Shown here: piece by piece, positions 1 through 5,765 of the stretch
Numbering within the stretch: position 1 is the first letter of the stretch
Layout: every line of letters begins with the position of its first letter
Assembly: GCA_949283905.1 (NCBI GenBank)
Contig: CASDUB010000232.1
Coordinates: 1-5,765 of the forward strand
Length of the DNA stretch: 5,765 bases
From: an uncultured Lachnospiraceae bacterium
Lineage (GTDB): Bacteria > Bacillota > Clostridia > Lachnospirales > Lachnospiraceae
Direction of reading: 5' to 3'
The notes under the pieces: model-generated
Told to the model about the DNA's origin: nothing
Database searches by the model: none
The model's input: the letters and a program-made list of their open reading frames with translations, nothing else
Position numbers and translations under genes: made by a program

Positions 1-828
1 GGCATATTCGCTCAGCATTATCTTTTCGTAAGATTCATGTTTCTCTTCAGGCATTATCCCCATACCGTTGTTTCTGTTTCTGCGGCTTACAGTTGAATCT
101 AAATCAATTGTTCCTCCCGATAATTCTTTGTCTTCAGGAAGAAAAAAATTATAGAGTCCGAGATTTATTATGCTGTCGGCATTGTCAAGCGGATTTTCAA
201 AATCATCAGGTATCTCTATATCCTGAACATCATCATCCGTTGTTTCATCAGCTTCCTCTTCTTTTTGTATCTCGGCATTCATTTTGTCATTTTCATAATC
301 TTCCAAAAGTTCTTCCATATCCTTATTGTCGTCGAAAGAATATTTTGAAAGTATATCCGCGTTATTGCCGATATCTGTTCCCAGTTCAGAGAGTATATCC
401 GTACCAACCTTAGCAAGGATCACATCCTGTATCTGCTCTCTTATACGCTGATAATTCATGTCTGTCGCGAGAACATATCCCGTAACTTCAGGCTTTCCTA
501 TATTTATTCCATATAGCTTTTCCGGATTAGTTCCAAAAATTCCCGCTTCGGGAGCCAATACTTTTTCTAATGTTTCATCCGCTTCTTTTGCCAGAACGCC
601 TATCGAAAAATCGCTTTTCGAATATCCAGCGTCTATCAGCAAAAGACCATACTCATCAAAAAGCTCTTTATCATAAGTTGAAAACAGAGAAAACAACGCT
701 TCATCAACAGCACAGGAAACCGCCGCCCTTCCGCATGAAACCCTTACGGAATTTATGCAGGCATATATCAGAGAAAGGATAACGCAAAATATAAGGCATA
801 CATAAACAGTGATACTTCCTTTATTCAT
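1..828 (-). CDS. DUF5702-like membrane-anchored protein of the Tad locus (3' end cut by window edge)
   Basis: The frame is open for 276 codons from an ATG at 828 to the left edge with no stop, so the C-terminus is missing. The start is fixed by a strong AAAGGAG site nine bases upstream. Residues 5-25 form one hydrophobic helix directly after a short M-N-K-G N-terminus. The short leader, the helix, the following arginine and the block FDEYGLLLID (57-66) resemble what I recall of the DUF5702 family found in Bacillota Tad loci; no search was run. The rest should lie outside the membrane. Residues 166-214 are strongly acidic and probably a flexible linker. Five cysteines fall at 11, 15, 24, 32 and 39. 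It follows the pilin gene by 44 bases, so it is probably co-transcribed. A role as an accessory or minor-pilin-like surface component is inference; a degenerate TadE/TadG-type protein is the alternative. Confidence 0.8.
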   Translation of the reverse strand, partial: MNKGSITVYVCLIFCVILSLIYACINSVRVSCGRAAVSCAVDEALFSLFSTYDKELFDEYGLLLIDAGYSKSDFSIGVLAKEADETLEKVLAPEAGIFGTNPEKLYGINIGKPEVTGYVLATDMNYQRIREQIQDVILAKVGTDILSELGTDIGNNADILSKYSFDDNKDMEELLEDYENDKMNAEIQKEEEADETTDDDVQDIEIPDDFENPLDNADSIINLGLYNFFLPEDKELSGGTIDLDSTVSRRNRNNGMGIMPEEKHESYEKIMLSEYA

Positions 829-837
829 TTTTTGTTT

Positions 838-844
838 CTCCTTT
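838..844 (-). promoter_or_regulatory. Ribosome binding site of the DUF5702-like gene
   Basis: The minus strand reads AAAGGAG nine bases before the ATG at 828. This is a near-consensus Shine-Dalgarno and supports that ATG as the start. Confidence 0.8.
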
Positions 845-872
845 CCCTGAAGATTTCGATCGTTTGTTCAGA

Positions 873-1046
873 TCATACCGACTGGCTTTGTTTCGTCACT
901 TTATCGAGAATATTCTGTACCACGGATACTATCTGACTCTTAAAAAGTACGACAAGCGCGATAAGAACGACTACTATGAGCACGATCTCAACCGTACTCA
1001 CGGCATCTTCCGCCATCAGAAAATCTCTGATTTCTTTTTTTATCAT
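873..1046 (-). CDS. flp: Flp1-like type IVb pilin precursor (57 aa)
   Basis: This is the probable major pilin subunit, cleaved by the prepilin peptidase and polymerised by TadA/TadB/TadC. The protein has a short charged leader (MIKKEIRDFLMAED), the segment A-V-S-T-V-E, one long hydrophobic helix at about 19-35 (IVLIVVVLIALVVLF), then a short polar tail. Glu20 fits the conserved Glu+5 of type IV pilins, which puts cleavage between Ala15 and Val16. The residue before the cut is therefore Ala, not the usual Gly. The ATG at 1046 is preferred because a nine-base Shine-Dalgarno lies six bases upstream; an in-frame TTG at 1070 would add eight residues but has no well-placed site. The size is typical of Flp pilins. 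It sits 42 bases after tadC with no terminator between them. The Flp1-like (rather than classical Flp/Fap) assignment rests on the T-V-E motif and on context. Confidence 0.9.
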   Translation of the reverse strand: MIKKEIRDFLMAEDAVSTVEIVLIVVVLIALVVLFKSQIVSVVQNILDKVTKQSQSV

Positions 1047-1052
1047 CACTTT

Positions 1053-1061
1053 CACCCCCTT
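1053..1061 (-). promoter_or_regulatory. Extended ribosome binding site of flp
   Basis: The minus strand reads AAGGGGGTG, ending six bases before the ATG at 1046. It can pair over nine positions with the 16S rRNA tail (AAGGAGGTG consensus), with a single G-U wobble. It decides the flp start in favour of the ATG over the upstream TTG and is the strongest site in the window. Confidence 0.8.
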
Positions 1062-1088
1062 TTCGTCCAAAAATACTTTTTATACCCT

Positions 1089-2357
1089 TTATAATGAAAG
1101 AAATGCCGGGATCATCATCAACGCGAATACTATCGCAAGCATTAGTACAAGCGGCAAAAGCAGTTTCATCGACGCCGCGTCTCCCGCTGTTCTCGCCTGA
1201 CGTTTCTTTTCTTCAAACGCGTTCATCACCTCCTGCTCCAGATTTTCAATGATATGACTGCCGCCCCTCTTTTGATTTTGTATCAGCGCGACGCTCAGTG
1301 ATCTGTAATTTGGCAGAGCGCATCTTTTTGCAAGATTTTCATATGCGTCGGCCTCTGTGACCCCGTTTTCTATTTCATGACACAGAATTACTGCTTCTTC
1401 AAAAGCTTCATTTCTTCTAAAACCCGTTTCTTCTTTCTTTCGCCTTCTGTAATTATTTCCTATACTGTAAAAAGCGTTTCTCATCGAACTTCCCGAATAC
1501 AGCAGAAGTATCAGCCTGCTGACCAGTTCCGGATAATCTCTTTTCAGTCCTTCAGCCCTTTGTTTTTTCTTTTCGTCTTCCTTTTGTTTTTTCGATATAT
1601 TAAGGAAGATACCCGCAATAAGAATCAGCGCCGCAAGATAAGCGTATTTATCTTCAGAAGCTTCATACCATACAACTTTTTCTCCATCCACGCTGTCAGG
1701 AAGATAATAATTTTCTTCTCCCGCATCTTGATTTTTTTCATTTATTTCCTCAATGAGTTTTTCTTTTACAGTGCCGGTTAAAACTTTAGGATAAACCCGA
1801 AGTTTTTCTTCATATATAAATTCTTCCGACTGCAAGGATAATACGGCTTTAAGCGTAATATACGTGCCGTCTTTCGGGATATCTCCTCCTATCTTTCCCT
1901 GCCAGTCAAGAATGCTATTGTCAGAACTGTACCATTCTATCGAAACCGCAGTATTATTTCCTTCTGCCGGCAGTTTCATGTCGTACTCGATCCGTTCTGT
2001 GCTTTTATTTTCGCCAAGAATACGCTGCGTTAATACCCCGGCCTCGTCTTCCAGTATCTTTTCGCACTCTTCCTTCGAGTATTCTCTTTCAGGCACAGAT
2101 ACCTCGACTCTGATCTCTTCTGTTTTGCTTTCTTCATTTCCGACTTCAGCCACAAGTTCTTTTGCTTCGCTTCCGGTTCCGACTTCACTCTTTTTAAGAT
2201 ATTCGATGTTTTTTTCGGAATTTCCCGTCTCATTTAAGAGCGCTGCCGCAAAACACATGACTGTCCCTGCCAGTATGATTAAGAAATGTTTTCTGTCCCA
2301 CATCTTCGCGGCGCGAAACATTATGACCAAAATAATTATTACTCCGCATATTTCCAT
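1089..2357 (-). CDS. tadC: TadC-like pilus platform protein with extracytoplasmic Ig-like insert (422 aa)
   Basis: This is an inner-membrane platform protein of the GspF/T2SSF type, partner of TadB and the TadA ATPase. Hydrophobic segments lie at about 3-14, 25-41, 238-253 and 398-420. The cytoplasmic T2SSF-like domain spans about 273-395 (DYPELVSRLILLLYSGSSMR, then the C-H-E-I-E-N-G-V and KRGGSHIIENLEQE blocks), and the protein ends with a PAFLSL-type hydrophobic tail. Residues 42-237 form a large insert, predicted to lie outside the membrane. Within it, about 120-190 looks like an atrophied bacterial Ig-like domain: a short helix, then LP, then IEWYSSDNSILD, a glycine, and a DGTYITLKA strand. 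A second LPDSVDGEKVVWYE segment (219-231) precedes the third membrane segment. At 422 residues it is longer than the roughly 300 of classical TadC. The ATG is the first possible start (in-frame TAG two codons upstream), with only a weak Shine-Dalgarno; the gap to tadB is 21 bases. Confidence 0.88.
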   Translation of the reverse strand: MEICGVIIILVIMFRAAKMWDRKHFLIILAGTVMCFAAALLNETGNSEKNIEYLKKSEVGTGSEAKELVAEVGNEESKTEEIRVEVSVPEREYSKEECEKILEDEAGVLTQRILGENKSTERIEYDMKLPAEGNNTAVSIEWYSSDNSILDWQGKIGGDIPKDGTYITLKAVLSLQSEEFIYEEKLRVYPKVLTGTVKEKLIEEINEKNQDAGEENYYLPDSVDGEKVVWYEASEDKYAYLAALILIAGIFLNISKKQKEDEKKKQRAEGLKRDYPELVSRLILLLYSGSSMRNAFYSIGNNYRRRKKEETGFRRNEAFEEAVILCHEIENGVTEADAYENLAKRCALPNYRSLSVALIQNQKRGGSHIIENLEQEVMNAFEEKKRQARTAGDAASMKLLLPLVLMLAIVFALMMIPAFLSL

Positions 2358-2378
2358 AGTCTAAATGATTCCCATATT

Positions 2379-3173
2379 TCATACTTCGATATTTACTATT
2401 CTTTTTCCGAGATAATATGCTCCTATGTACACAAGAAGACATCCCGTCATGATGATTATTCCGGTTACATTTCCGTACAGCTGTTCAATAAATCCGTCAA
2501 ACGTCAGTCTGAGATAGATTATCACCGCTGCCGGCATTATGCTCATTATTTTCTGCTCATAGGCTTTAGAGCCCAGGATCTTTTCTGTCTCATGCTTTGT
2601 TTCTATTTTTTCATTTATTATCTTTCTTGTATCCGAAAGCACTTTTACAAGGCTTCCCCCATGTTTTCTGGCCGTAATCAGCATTTCCGAAAACAGTCTT
2701 ATGTCATCCATATCGCTTCTGTCGCCAAGATCTTTAAACAATTCTTCTATCGGCTTTTTTATCTTAAGGCCGCTGACCATAATTCTTAACTCATTCACGA
2801 TTACATCTTTTTCTCCGTGAAGCTGCTTCATATCTTCAAGCGAACTTTTTATCGCGTTTTCCAGGGAATATCCGGCTCCCAGAGCTATATTTAACGCGTT
2901 CAGAAAATCGTTAAAGTGATATAAAAGCGTGTTTTTTCTCTTTTCTATAAGTTCCTTCTTCTTTTTCTTTAAATACACAGCGCATGTCACTGCAGAAACC
3001 GGCGCCGCGTAGATACTGTTATAGCAGAGCCAGCAGATGATCGCTCCGATTGCGGCTCCGGCTGCTCCATACAGAAAAATCTCGCCCTTTGAATAACTAT
3101 ATTCCCTGTAATCTGTTCTTTGCAGTTTTTCTGTTTTTTTGAAGTTCTTTCCGAAATTCAAGATATGCTTCAT
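2379..3173 (-). CDS. tadB: TadB pilus platform protein (264 aa)
   Basis: This inner-membrane protein of the T2SSF family forms the Tad assembly platform with TadC and contacts the TadA ATPase. Membrane segments are seen at about 32-51 and 53-68, followed by a lysine run (69-73), then the cytoplasmic T2SSF domain at about 85-205 (FNDFLNALNIALGAGYSLENA, ITARKHGGSLVKVL), and two C-terminal hydrophobic stretches at about 209-224 and 237-255. Length and topology suit TadB. The annotated ATG lies 77 bases inside tadA. It is the only ATG before residue 115, and its Shine-Dalgarno (GGAAAAG) is weak, so translation may depend on coupling to tadA. A downstream TTG at codon 5 or CTG at codon 17 cannot be excluded, since residues 1-20 are basic, predicted disordered and not needed for the fold. 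Confidence is high for function and moderate for the exact start. Confidence 0.93.
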   Translation of the reverse strand: MKHILNFGKNFKKTEKLQRTDYREYSYSKGEIFLYGAAGAAIGAIICWLCYNSIYAAPVSAVTCAVYLKKKKKELIEKRKNTLLYHFNDFLNALNIALGAGYSLENAIKSSLEDMKQLHGEKDVIVNELRIMVSGLKIKKPIEELFKDLGDRSDMDDIRLFSEMLITARKHGGSLVKVLSDTRKIINEKIETKHETEKILGSKAYEQKIMSIMPAAVIIYLRLTFDGFIEQLYGNVTGIIIMTGCLLVYIGAYYLGKRIVNIEV

Positions 3174-4347
3174 ACTTTTCCAGCTTTCCCGTTTTGATCA
3201 GTTCATTTTTTTTATTCAGTTCGCCGTGTTCGCCGCGTTCGTAAAGAGTATTCATTTCTATTTTTTCACCGTTATACCCGACGACTTCCGAAATCTTCTC
3301 TACCTGCCTCTTGCCGTAAACATTTCTCTCAAGCTGAACGATCATCTCAATTCCCGCCGCGATCTGCTGCCTTATTACGGAAATCGGAAGTTCCGATCCC
3401 ATACGAACCATGCTCTCAAGACGAAGCACAAGATCTTCCGGACTGTTGGCATGCACGCTTCCAAGACTTCCGCTGTGTCCTGTATTAAGCGCCGTAAGAA
3501 AATCCTCAGCCTCTGATCCTCTGACTTCTCCTATGATTATCCTGTTCGGTCTCATACGCAGCGCCGTTTTAAGCAGATCTCTGATAGTGATTTCTCTGCT
3601 TTCATAGAGATTTGCCGGCTTTGCCTCGAGCCGCACTATATTTTCCATCTTTTGAAGCTGCAGCTCCGCATTATCCTCTATCGTAACGATCCGTTCCGAA
3701 TTCGGAATATATTCTGACAACGCATTTAAAAAGGTAGTTTTTCCCGTAGATGTACCTCCGCTTACGATAATGCTGTATCCTGCAGCCGTAAATTTCTTCA
3801 GTTCATCTGCCGCTTCGCGGCTGAGACTTTCTCTTCTTACAAGATCGTTTATCGTTATCGGACTGTCGGGAAATCTTCTTATTGTAAGTATCGGTCCGTC
3901 AAGGGCAACAGGCGGCACAACGATATTCACTCTGTCACCGTTCTTTAATCTTGCGTCTACTATGGGAGACTGTTCATTTATCACTCTGTTGCAGTCTCCG
4001 GCTATCTGCTGCACTATGTCATACAGCCGCTCTTCACTTGAAAAAGTCTTATCGTATTTTTTTATCTGTCCGTTCTTTTCAAAAAATATCTTTTCCGGAC
4101 CGTTGACCATGATCTCGTTCACTTCCGGATCTTCCGCAAGCTCCTGCAGGATATCCAGCTTTCTGACAGAATAAAAAAGCGTTTTTCTATACTCTTTCTT
4201 CTCTTTTAAAGTGAGATGATATTCTCTGCCTTTCCCAAGAACGATATTGTCGATCTCTTCCATGATTCTTTTATCTGAAATATCGTTTTCCATATCGATA
4301 TTGAAAATAAGATCACGGCGCATTTCTTCAAATAGTTTATTGTCCAT
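3097..4347 (-). CDS. tadA: TadA/CpaF-type secretion ATPase (416 aa)
   Basis: This is the cytoplasmic hexameric ATPase that powers Flp pilus assembly through TadB/TadC. An N-terminal region (about 1-65) precedes the sensor-like domain that begins at LAEDPEVNEIMVNGPEKIFF (70-89). The catalytic core shows every expected motif: Walker A GGTSTGKT (197-204), Asp box IVTIEDNAEL (220-229), Walker B RPNRIIIGEVRG (266-277) and His box TGHSGSLGSVHANSP (289-303). RxNIVVPPVALDGPILTIRRF is the familiar CpaF stretch before the P-loop (138-159). All key residues are intact, so it should be active. The ATG at 4347 has an AGAGGA site eight bases upstream and follows the tadZ stop by 15 bases. The last 26 codons, a charged tail rich in lysine and arginine, overlap the start of tadB. 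The motif set and operon separate it from VirB11-type and GspE-type ATPases. Confidence 0.97.
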   Translation of the reverse strand: MDNKLFEEMRRDLIFNIDMENDISDKRIMEEIDNIVLGKGREYHLTLKEKKEYRKTLFYSVRKLDILQELAEDPEVNEIMVNGPEKIFFEKNGQIKKYDKTFSSEERLYDIVQQIAGDCNRVINEQSPIVDARLKNGDRVNIVVPPVALDGPILTIRRFPDSPITINDLVRRESLSREAADELKKFTAAGYSIIVSGGTSTGKTTFLNALSEYIPNSERIVTIEDNAELQLQKMENIVRLEAKPANLYESREITIRDLLKTALRMRPNRIIIGEVRGSEAEDFLTALNTGHSGSLGSVHANSPEDLVLRLESMVRMGSELPISVIRQQIAAGIEMIVQLERNVYGKRQVEKISEVVGYNGEKIEMNTLYERGEHGELNKKNELIKTGKLEKYEAYLEFRKELQKNRKTAKNRLQGI

Positions 4348-4355
4348 GCTTTGAA

Positions 4356-4361
4356 TCCTCT
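4356..4361 (-). promoter_or_regulatory. Ribosome binding site of tadA
   Basis: The minus strand reads AGAGGA eight bases before the tadA ATG, in the 15-base gap just after the tadZ stop codon. It supports 4347 as the start. Confidence 0.7.
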
Positions 4362-4362
4362 T

Positions 4363-5358
4363 TTAAAGTTCTTCCTGCACAATCTTTCTCGCATAATCTC
4401 CGAGTTCGCTCCATGACAGATTTTCCATATACTCATTGCCAAGCTTAGCCGCCTTATAAAACGGAATACGCAGCTGTTTTATCTTATTGTCATCTATCAG
4501 ATTCATTTTTATATATTTCATAAATTCGGAAAACTTTGCCTCCGAAAGTTTATCGTCACGAACAGGAACATATATGCGGCTGCATATAGAAAATATCTCT
4601 TCCAGTCCGTCCACTTCATCTCCAAGATCAATGATAAGAATCTGATAATCGCTCAGCGACATGATGTTATCAAAAAGCCGCACCCACTCTTTTCCTTTGA
4701 TACTGTGGATATCATCCGGCGATTCAGCCGGCGGAACTATGTCAAGATTCTGCCTCGTAACAGTCACTTCTCCAAGTTTGGAAGCAGGTGCCAGGCTCTT
4801 TTGCCCTGCATAATACAAAAGCTCGCTCAGACCTTTATCCCAGTTGTTTTCAAGGATTTCGGAAAGTCCGGAAAACCCTTCAAGATTCATATATAGAACC
4901 GCCGATTCTTTTGCCATTACCTGTCCTAAGGTCAGCGCAAACGAAGTCTTTCTTGTCCCGCCTACAGGAGTATAAACTCCTATTATCTTTTTGCGGCTCC
5001 TCCAGTCGCTCTTTTCATTTTTTATCGAGTTTTCCGCGTCATACAGACTTACGACTTCTTTAACGAGCCTGTCCGCGGAAGTGTATTTATACACGCTCTC
5101 TGCATACTCTGTTTTTTTGTCCTGTTCCTCTCTTAATAAAATGATCTTCTCTGTTTTTATGTTCATTACCTTTTCACTCAGCATGCCCTCTTCAATAAGA
5201 AGAACTTCTATCTCATTTTCTTCGGCAAACTCGCAAAGACTTTCCTCATTTGAAAATGCTACGGCTTTTAGAAGCAGCGAATTTTTTCTCGATATATATT
5301 CCATAAGCCGATGGGCATATTCTTTTTCCCTGTCGCATATCGCCAATACGTTTTTCAT
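4363..5358 (-). CDS. tadZ: TadZ/CpaE-like atypical ParA/MinD-family ATPase (331 aa)
   Basis: TadZ-type proteins localise the Tad machine to its site in the cell. Residues 1 to about 107 look like an atypical receiver domain (NVLAICDREKEYAHRLMEYI, then IEVLLIEEG), without an evident phospho-acceptor pattern. A charged linker (108-123) leads to a ParA/MinD-like domain from about 124 (KKIIGVYTPVGG). The P-loop reads PVGGTRKTS at 131-139: the invariant lysine and the following Thr are present, but Arg136 stands where canonical GGxGKT has Gly, and the deviant signature lysine at the start of the motif is replaced by Val132. The Walker B-like strand is YQILIIDLGDEV (238-249). TadZ proteins are known to have atypical Walker motifs, so reduced or absent hydrolysis is plausible. 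The ATG overlaps the peptidase stop as ATGA and has an AGGAG site seven bases upstream. The 331-residue length is usual for the family. Confidence 0.9.
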   Translation of the reverse strand: MKNVLAICDREKEYAHRLMEYISRKNSLLLKAVAFSNEESLCEFAEENEIEVLLIEEGMLSEKVMNIKTEKIILLREEQDKKTEYAESVYKYTSADRLVKEVVSLYDAENSIKNEKSDWRSRKKIIGVYTPVGGTRKTSFALTLGQVMAKESAVLYMNLEGFSGLSEILENNWDKGLSELLYYAGQKSLAPASKLGEVTVTRQNLDIVPPAESPDDIHSIKGKEWVRLFDNIMSLSDYQILIIDLGDEVDGLEEIFSICSRIYVPVRDDKLSEAKFSEFMKYIKMNLIDDNKIKQLRIPFYKAAKLGNEYMENLSWSELGDYARKIVQEEL

Positions 5359-5765
5359 GCGTATACTCCTATAATCTTCAAAATCACTCCTATAAGCACC
5401 GGTATTGAAATATGGATCCTGGCTTTTCCCGCACTCTGTATTTCATAATCCGTTTTCACATTGCTTCCGAAAAATCTTCTAAAATAATCTTTCAGATAAC
5501 GAAGTCTTTTTTTTGCCGTTCTGTTTACGGTCAGTATCATAACCGCCATAACTGCTGCCGCTATAAAGCTCCAAAGCATGCACATCAGAATAGAATCCGG
5601 CCCTATCCATGTTCCGAGTGCGCCAAACAGTTTTATGTCGCCTGCACCTATCATCCTGAAATAGAAGAAGATACCGAGAACAGCGACAGGCACGAGAAAT
5701 CCGAACAGCGCCCTTATTATCCCCTCCGTGCCAAAGACGATCCCGTTAAATATGAAACCTGCGCC
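5355..5765 (-). CDS. tadV: A24-family prepilin peptidase, C-terminal 136 residues (5' end outside window)
   Basis: This membrane aspartyl protease cleaves the leader of Flp-type prepilins. The frame is open to the right edge, so the true start and the first catalytic Asp lie outside the window; the in-frame GTG at 5693 is internal and not the start. In the visible part (numbered from the edge) the second catalytic motif is GAGD at 40-43, in the context FRMIGAGDIKLFGALGTWIG, which is diagnostic for A24/TadV/CpaA peptidases. Hydrophobic helices lie at about 20-36, 60-80 and 117-134. A basic cytoplasmic loop (81-104) separates the last two helices and ends in a short polar stretch. The TGA stop overlaps the tadZ ATG by four bases, so the peptidase belongs to the same transcript. 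The A24 assignment is firm; tadV is chosen from context. Confidence 0.93.
   Translation of the reverse strand, partial: GAGFIFNGIVFGTEGIIRALFGFLVPVAVLGIFFYFRMIGAGDIKLFGALGTWIGPDSILMCMLWSFIAAAVMAVMILTVNRTAKKRLRYLKDYFRRFFGSNVKTDYEIQSAGKARIHISIPVLIGVILKIIGVYA
5366..5370 (-). promoter_or_regulatory. Ribosome binding site of tadZ
   Basis: The minus strand reads AGGAG seven bases before the tadZ ATG at 5358. It lies within the last codons of the upstream peptidase gene, consistent with coupled translation across the ATGA overlap. Confidence 0.75.

Noticed and set aside
93..413. Plus-strand open frame of 106 codons with many His, Pro and Tyr
   Set aside because: It is antisense to the acidic DUF5702-like gene, which has the ribosome binding site, membrane anchor and operon context.
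829..872. Possible terminator or attenuator between flp and the next gene
   Set aside because: Only a short CGATCG palindrome is present; there is no GC-rich stem and no following T-run on the minus strand.
1046..1070. Upstream TTG start for the pilin, giving 65 residues
   Set aside because: No suitably spaced Shine-Dalgarno precedes the TTG, whereas a nine-base one sits six bases before the ATG at 1046. The added residues would be encoded by the binding site itself.
1047..1088. Possible dedicated flp promoter (TATAAA, TTGGAC)
   Set aside because: The two elements are in the wrong order and spacing for a -35/-10 pair that would start transcription before flp.
1377..1781. Plus-strand open frame of 134 codons, Phe/Ile-rich
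   Set aside because: It is antisense to the T2SSF part of tadC. Its apparent hydrophobicity comes from complementing AAA/GAA codons.
1864..2364. Plus-strand open frame of 166 codons
   Set aside because: It lies opposite tadC, is serine/phenylalanine-rich as expected from the complement of Glu/Lys-rich coding, and shows no recognisable domain.
4991..5374. Plus-strand open frame of 127 codons
   Set aside because: It is antisense to the receiver-like half of tadZ, with skewed Ser/Leu content and no motif.
5355..5693. A complete small 112-residue gene starting at GTG 5693
   Set aside because: The frame stays open to the right edge with sensible hydrophobic peptidase sequence upstream, so the GTG is an internal valine codon of a truncated gene.

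Overview
The window is a single tightly packed gene block read entirely from the minus strand, so transcription runs from position 5765 towards position 1. It is the core of a Tad/Flp (type IVb, 'tight adherence') pilus locus. In transcription order it encodes: a prepilin peptidase whose 5' end lies outside the window, TadZ, the TadA/CpaF secretion ATPase, TadB, a TadC with a large extracytoplasmic insert, a short Flp1-like pilin, and the first 276 residues of a DUF5702-like membrane-anchored protein that runs off the left edge.

The organism is most likely a Gram-positive anaerobe of the Bacillota, class Clostridia, perhaps Lachnospiraceae-like. This is inferred from moderately low GC (about 40% by eye), purine-rich Shine-Dalgarno sites, the gene order, and protein types (Flp1-like pilin, DUF5702, atypical TadZ, Ig-bearing TadC) that I associate with that group. 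No secretin (RcpA), RcpC or TadD gene appears, as expected for a monoderm, although the window is too short to exclude them elsewhere.

Layout: 5765-5355 peptidase; 5358-4363 tadZ (ATGA overlap with the peptidase); 4347-3097 tadA; 3173-2379 tadB (77-nt overlap with tadA); 2357-1089 tadC; 1046-873 flp; 828-1 DUF5702-like gene. The longest stretch without a gene is about 44 bases. I see no internal terminator, promoter, RNA gene, repeat array, mobile element or CRISPR array.

How the parts should work together: TadZ marks the assembly site. TadA hydrolyses ATP to drive the inner-membrane platform formed by TadB and TadC. The peptidase trims prepilin leaders, and the Flp protein is polymerised. 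The DUF5702-like protein may be an accessory surface or minor-pilin-like component. The main departures from textbook Tad systems are an Ig-like extracellular domain inside TadC, alanine in place of glycine at the predicted pilin cleavage site, an arginine inside the TadZ P-loop, and the long tadA/tadB overlap.
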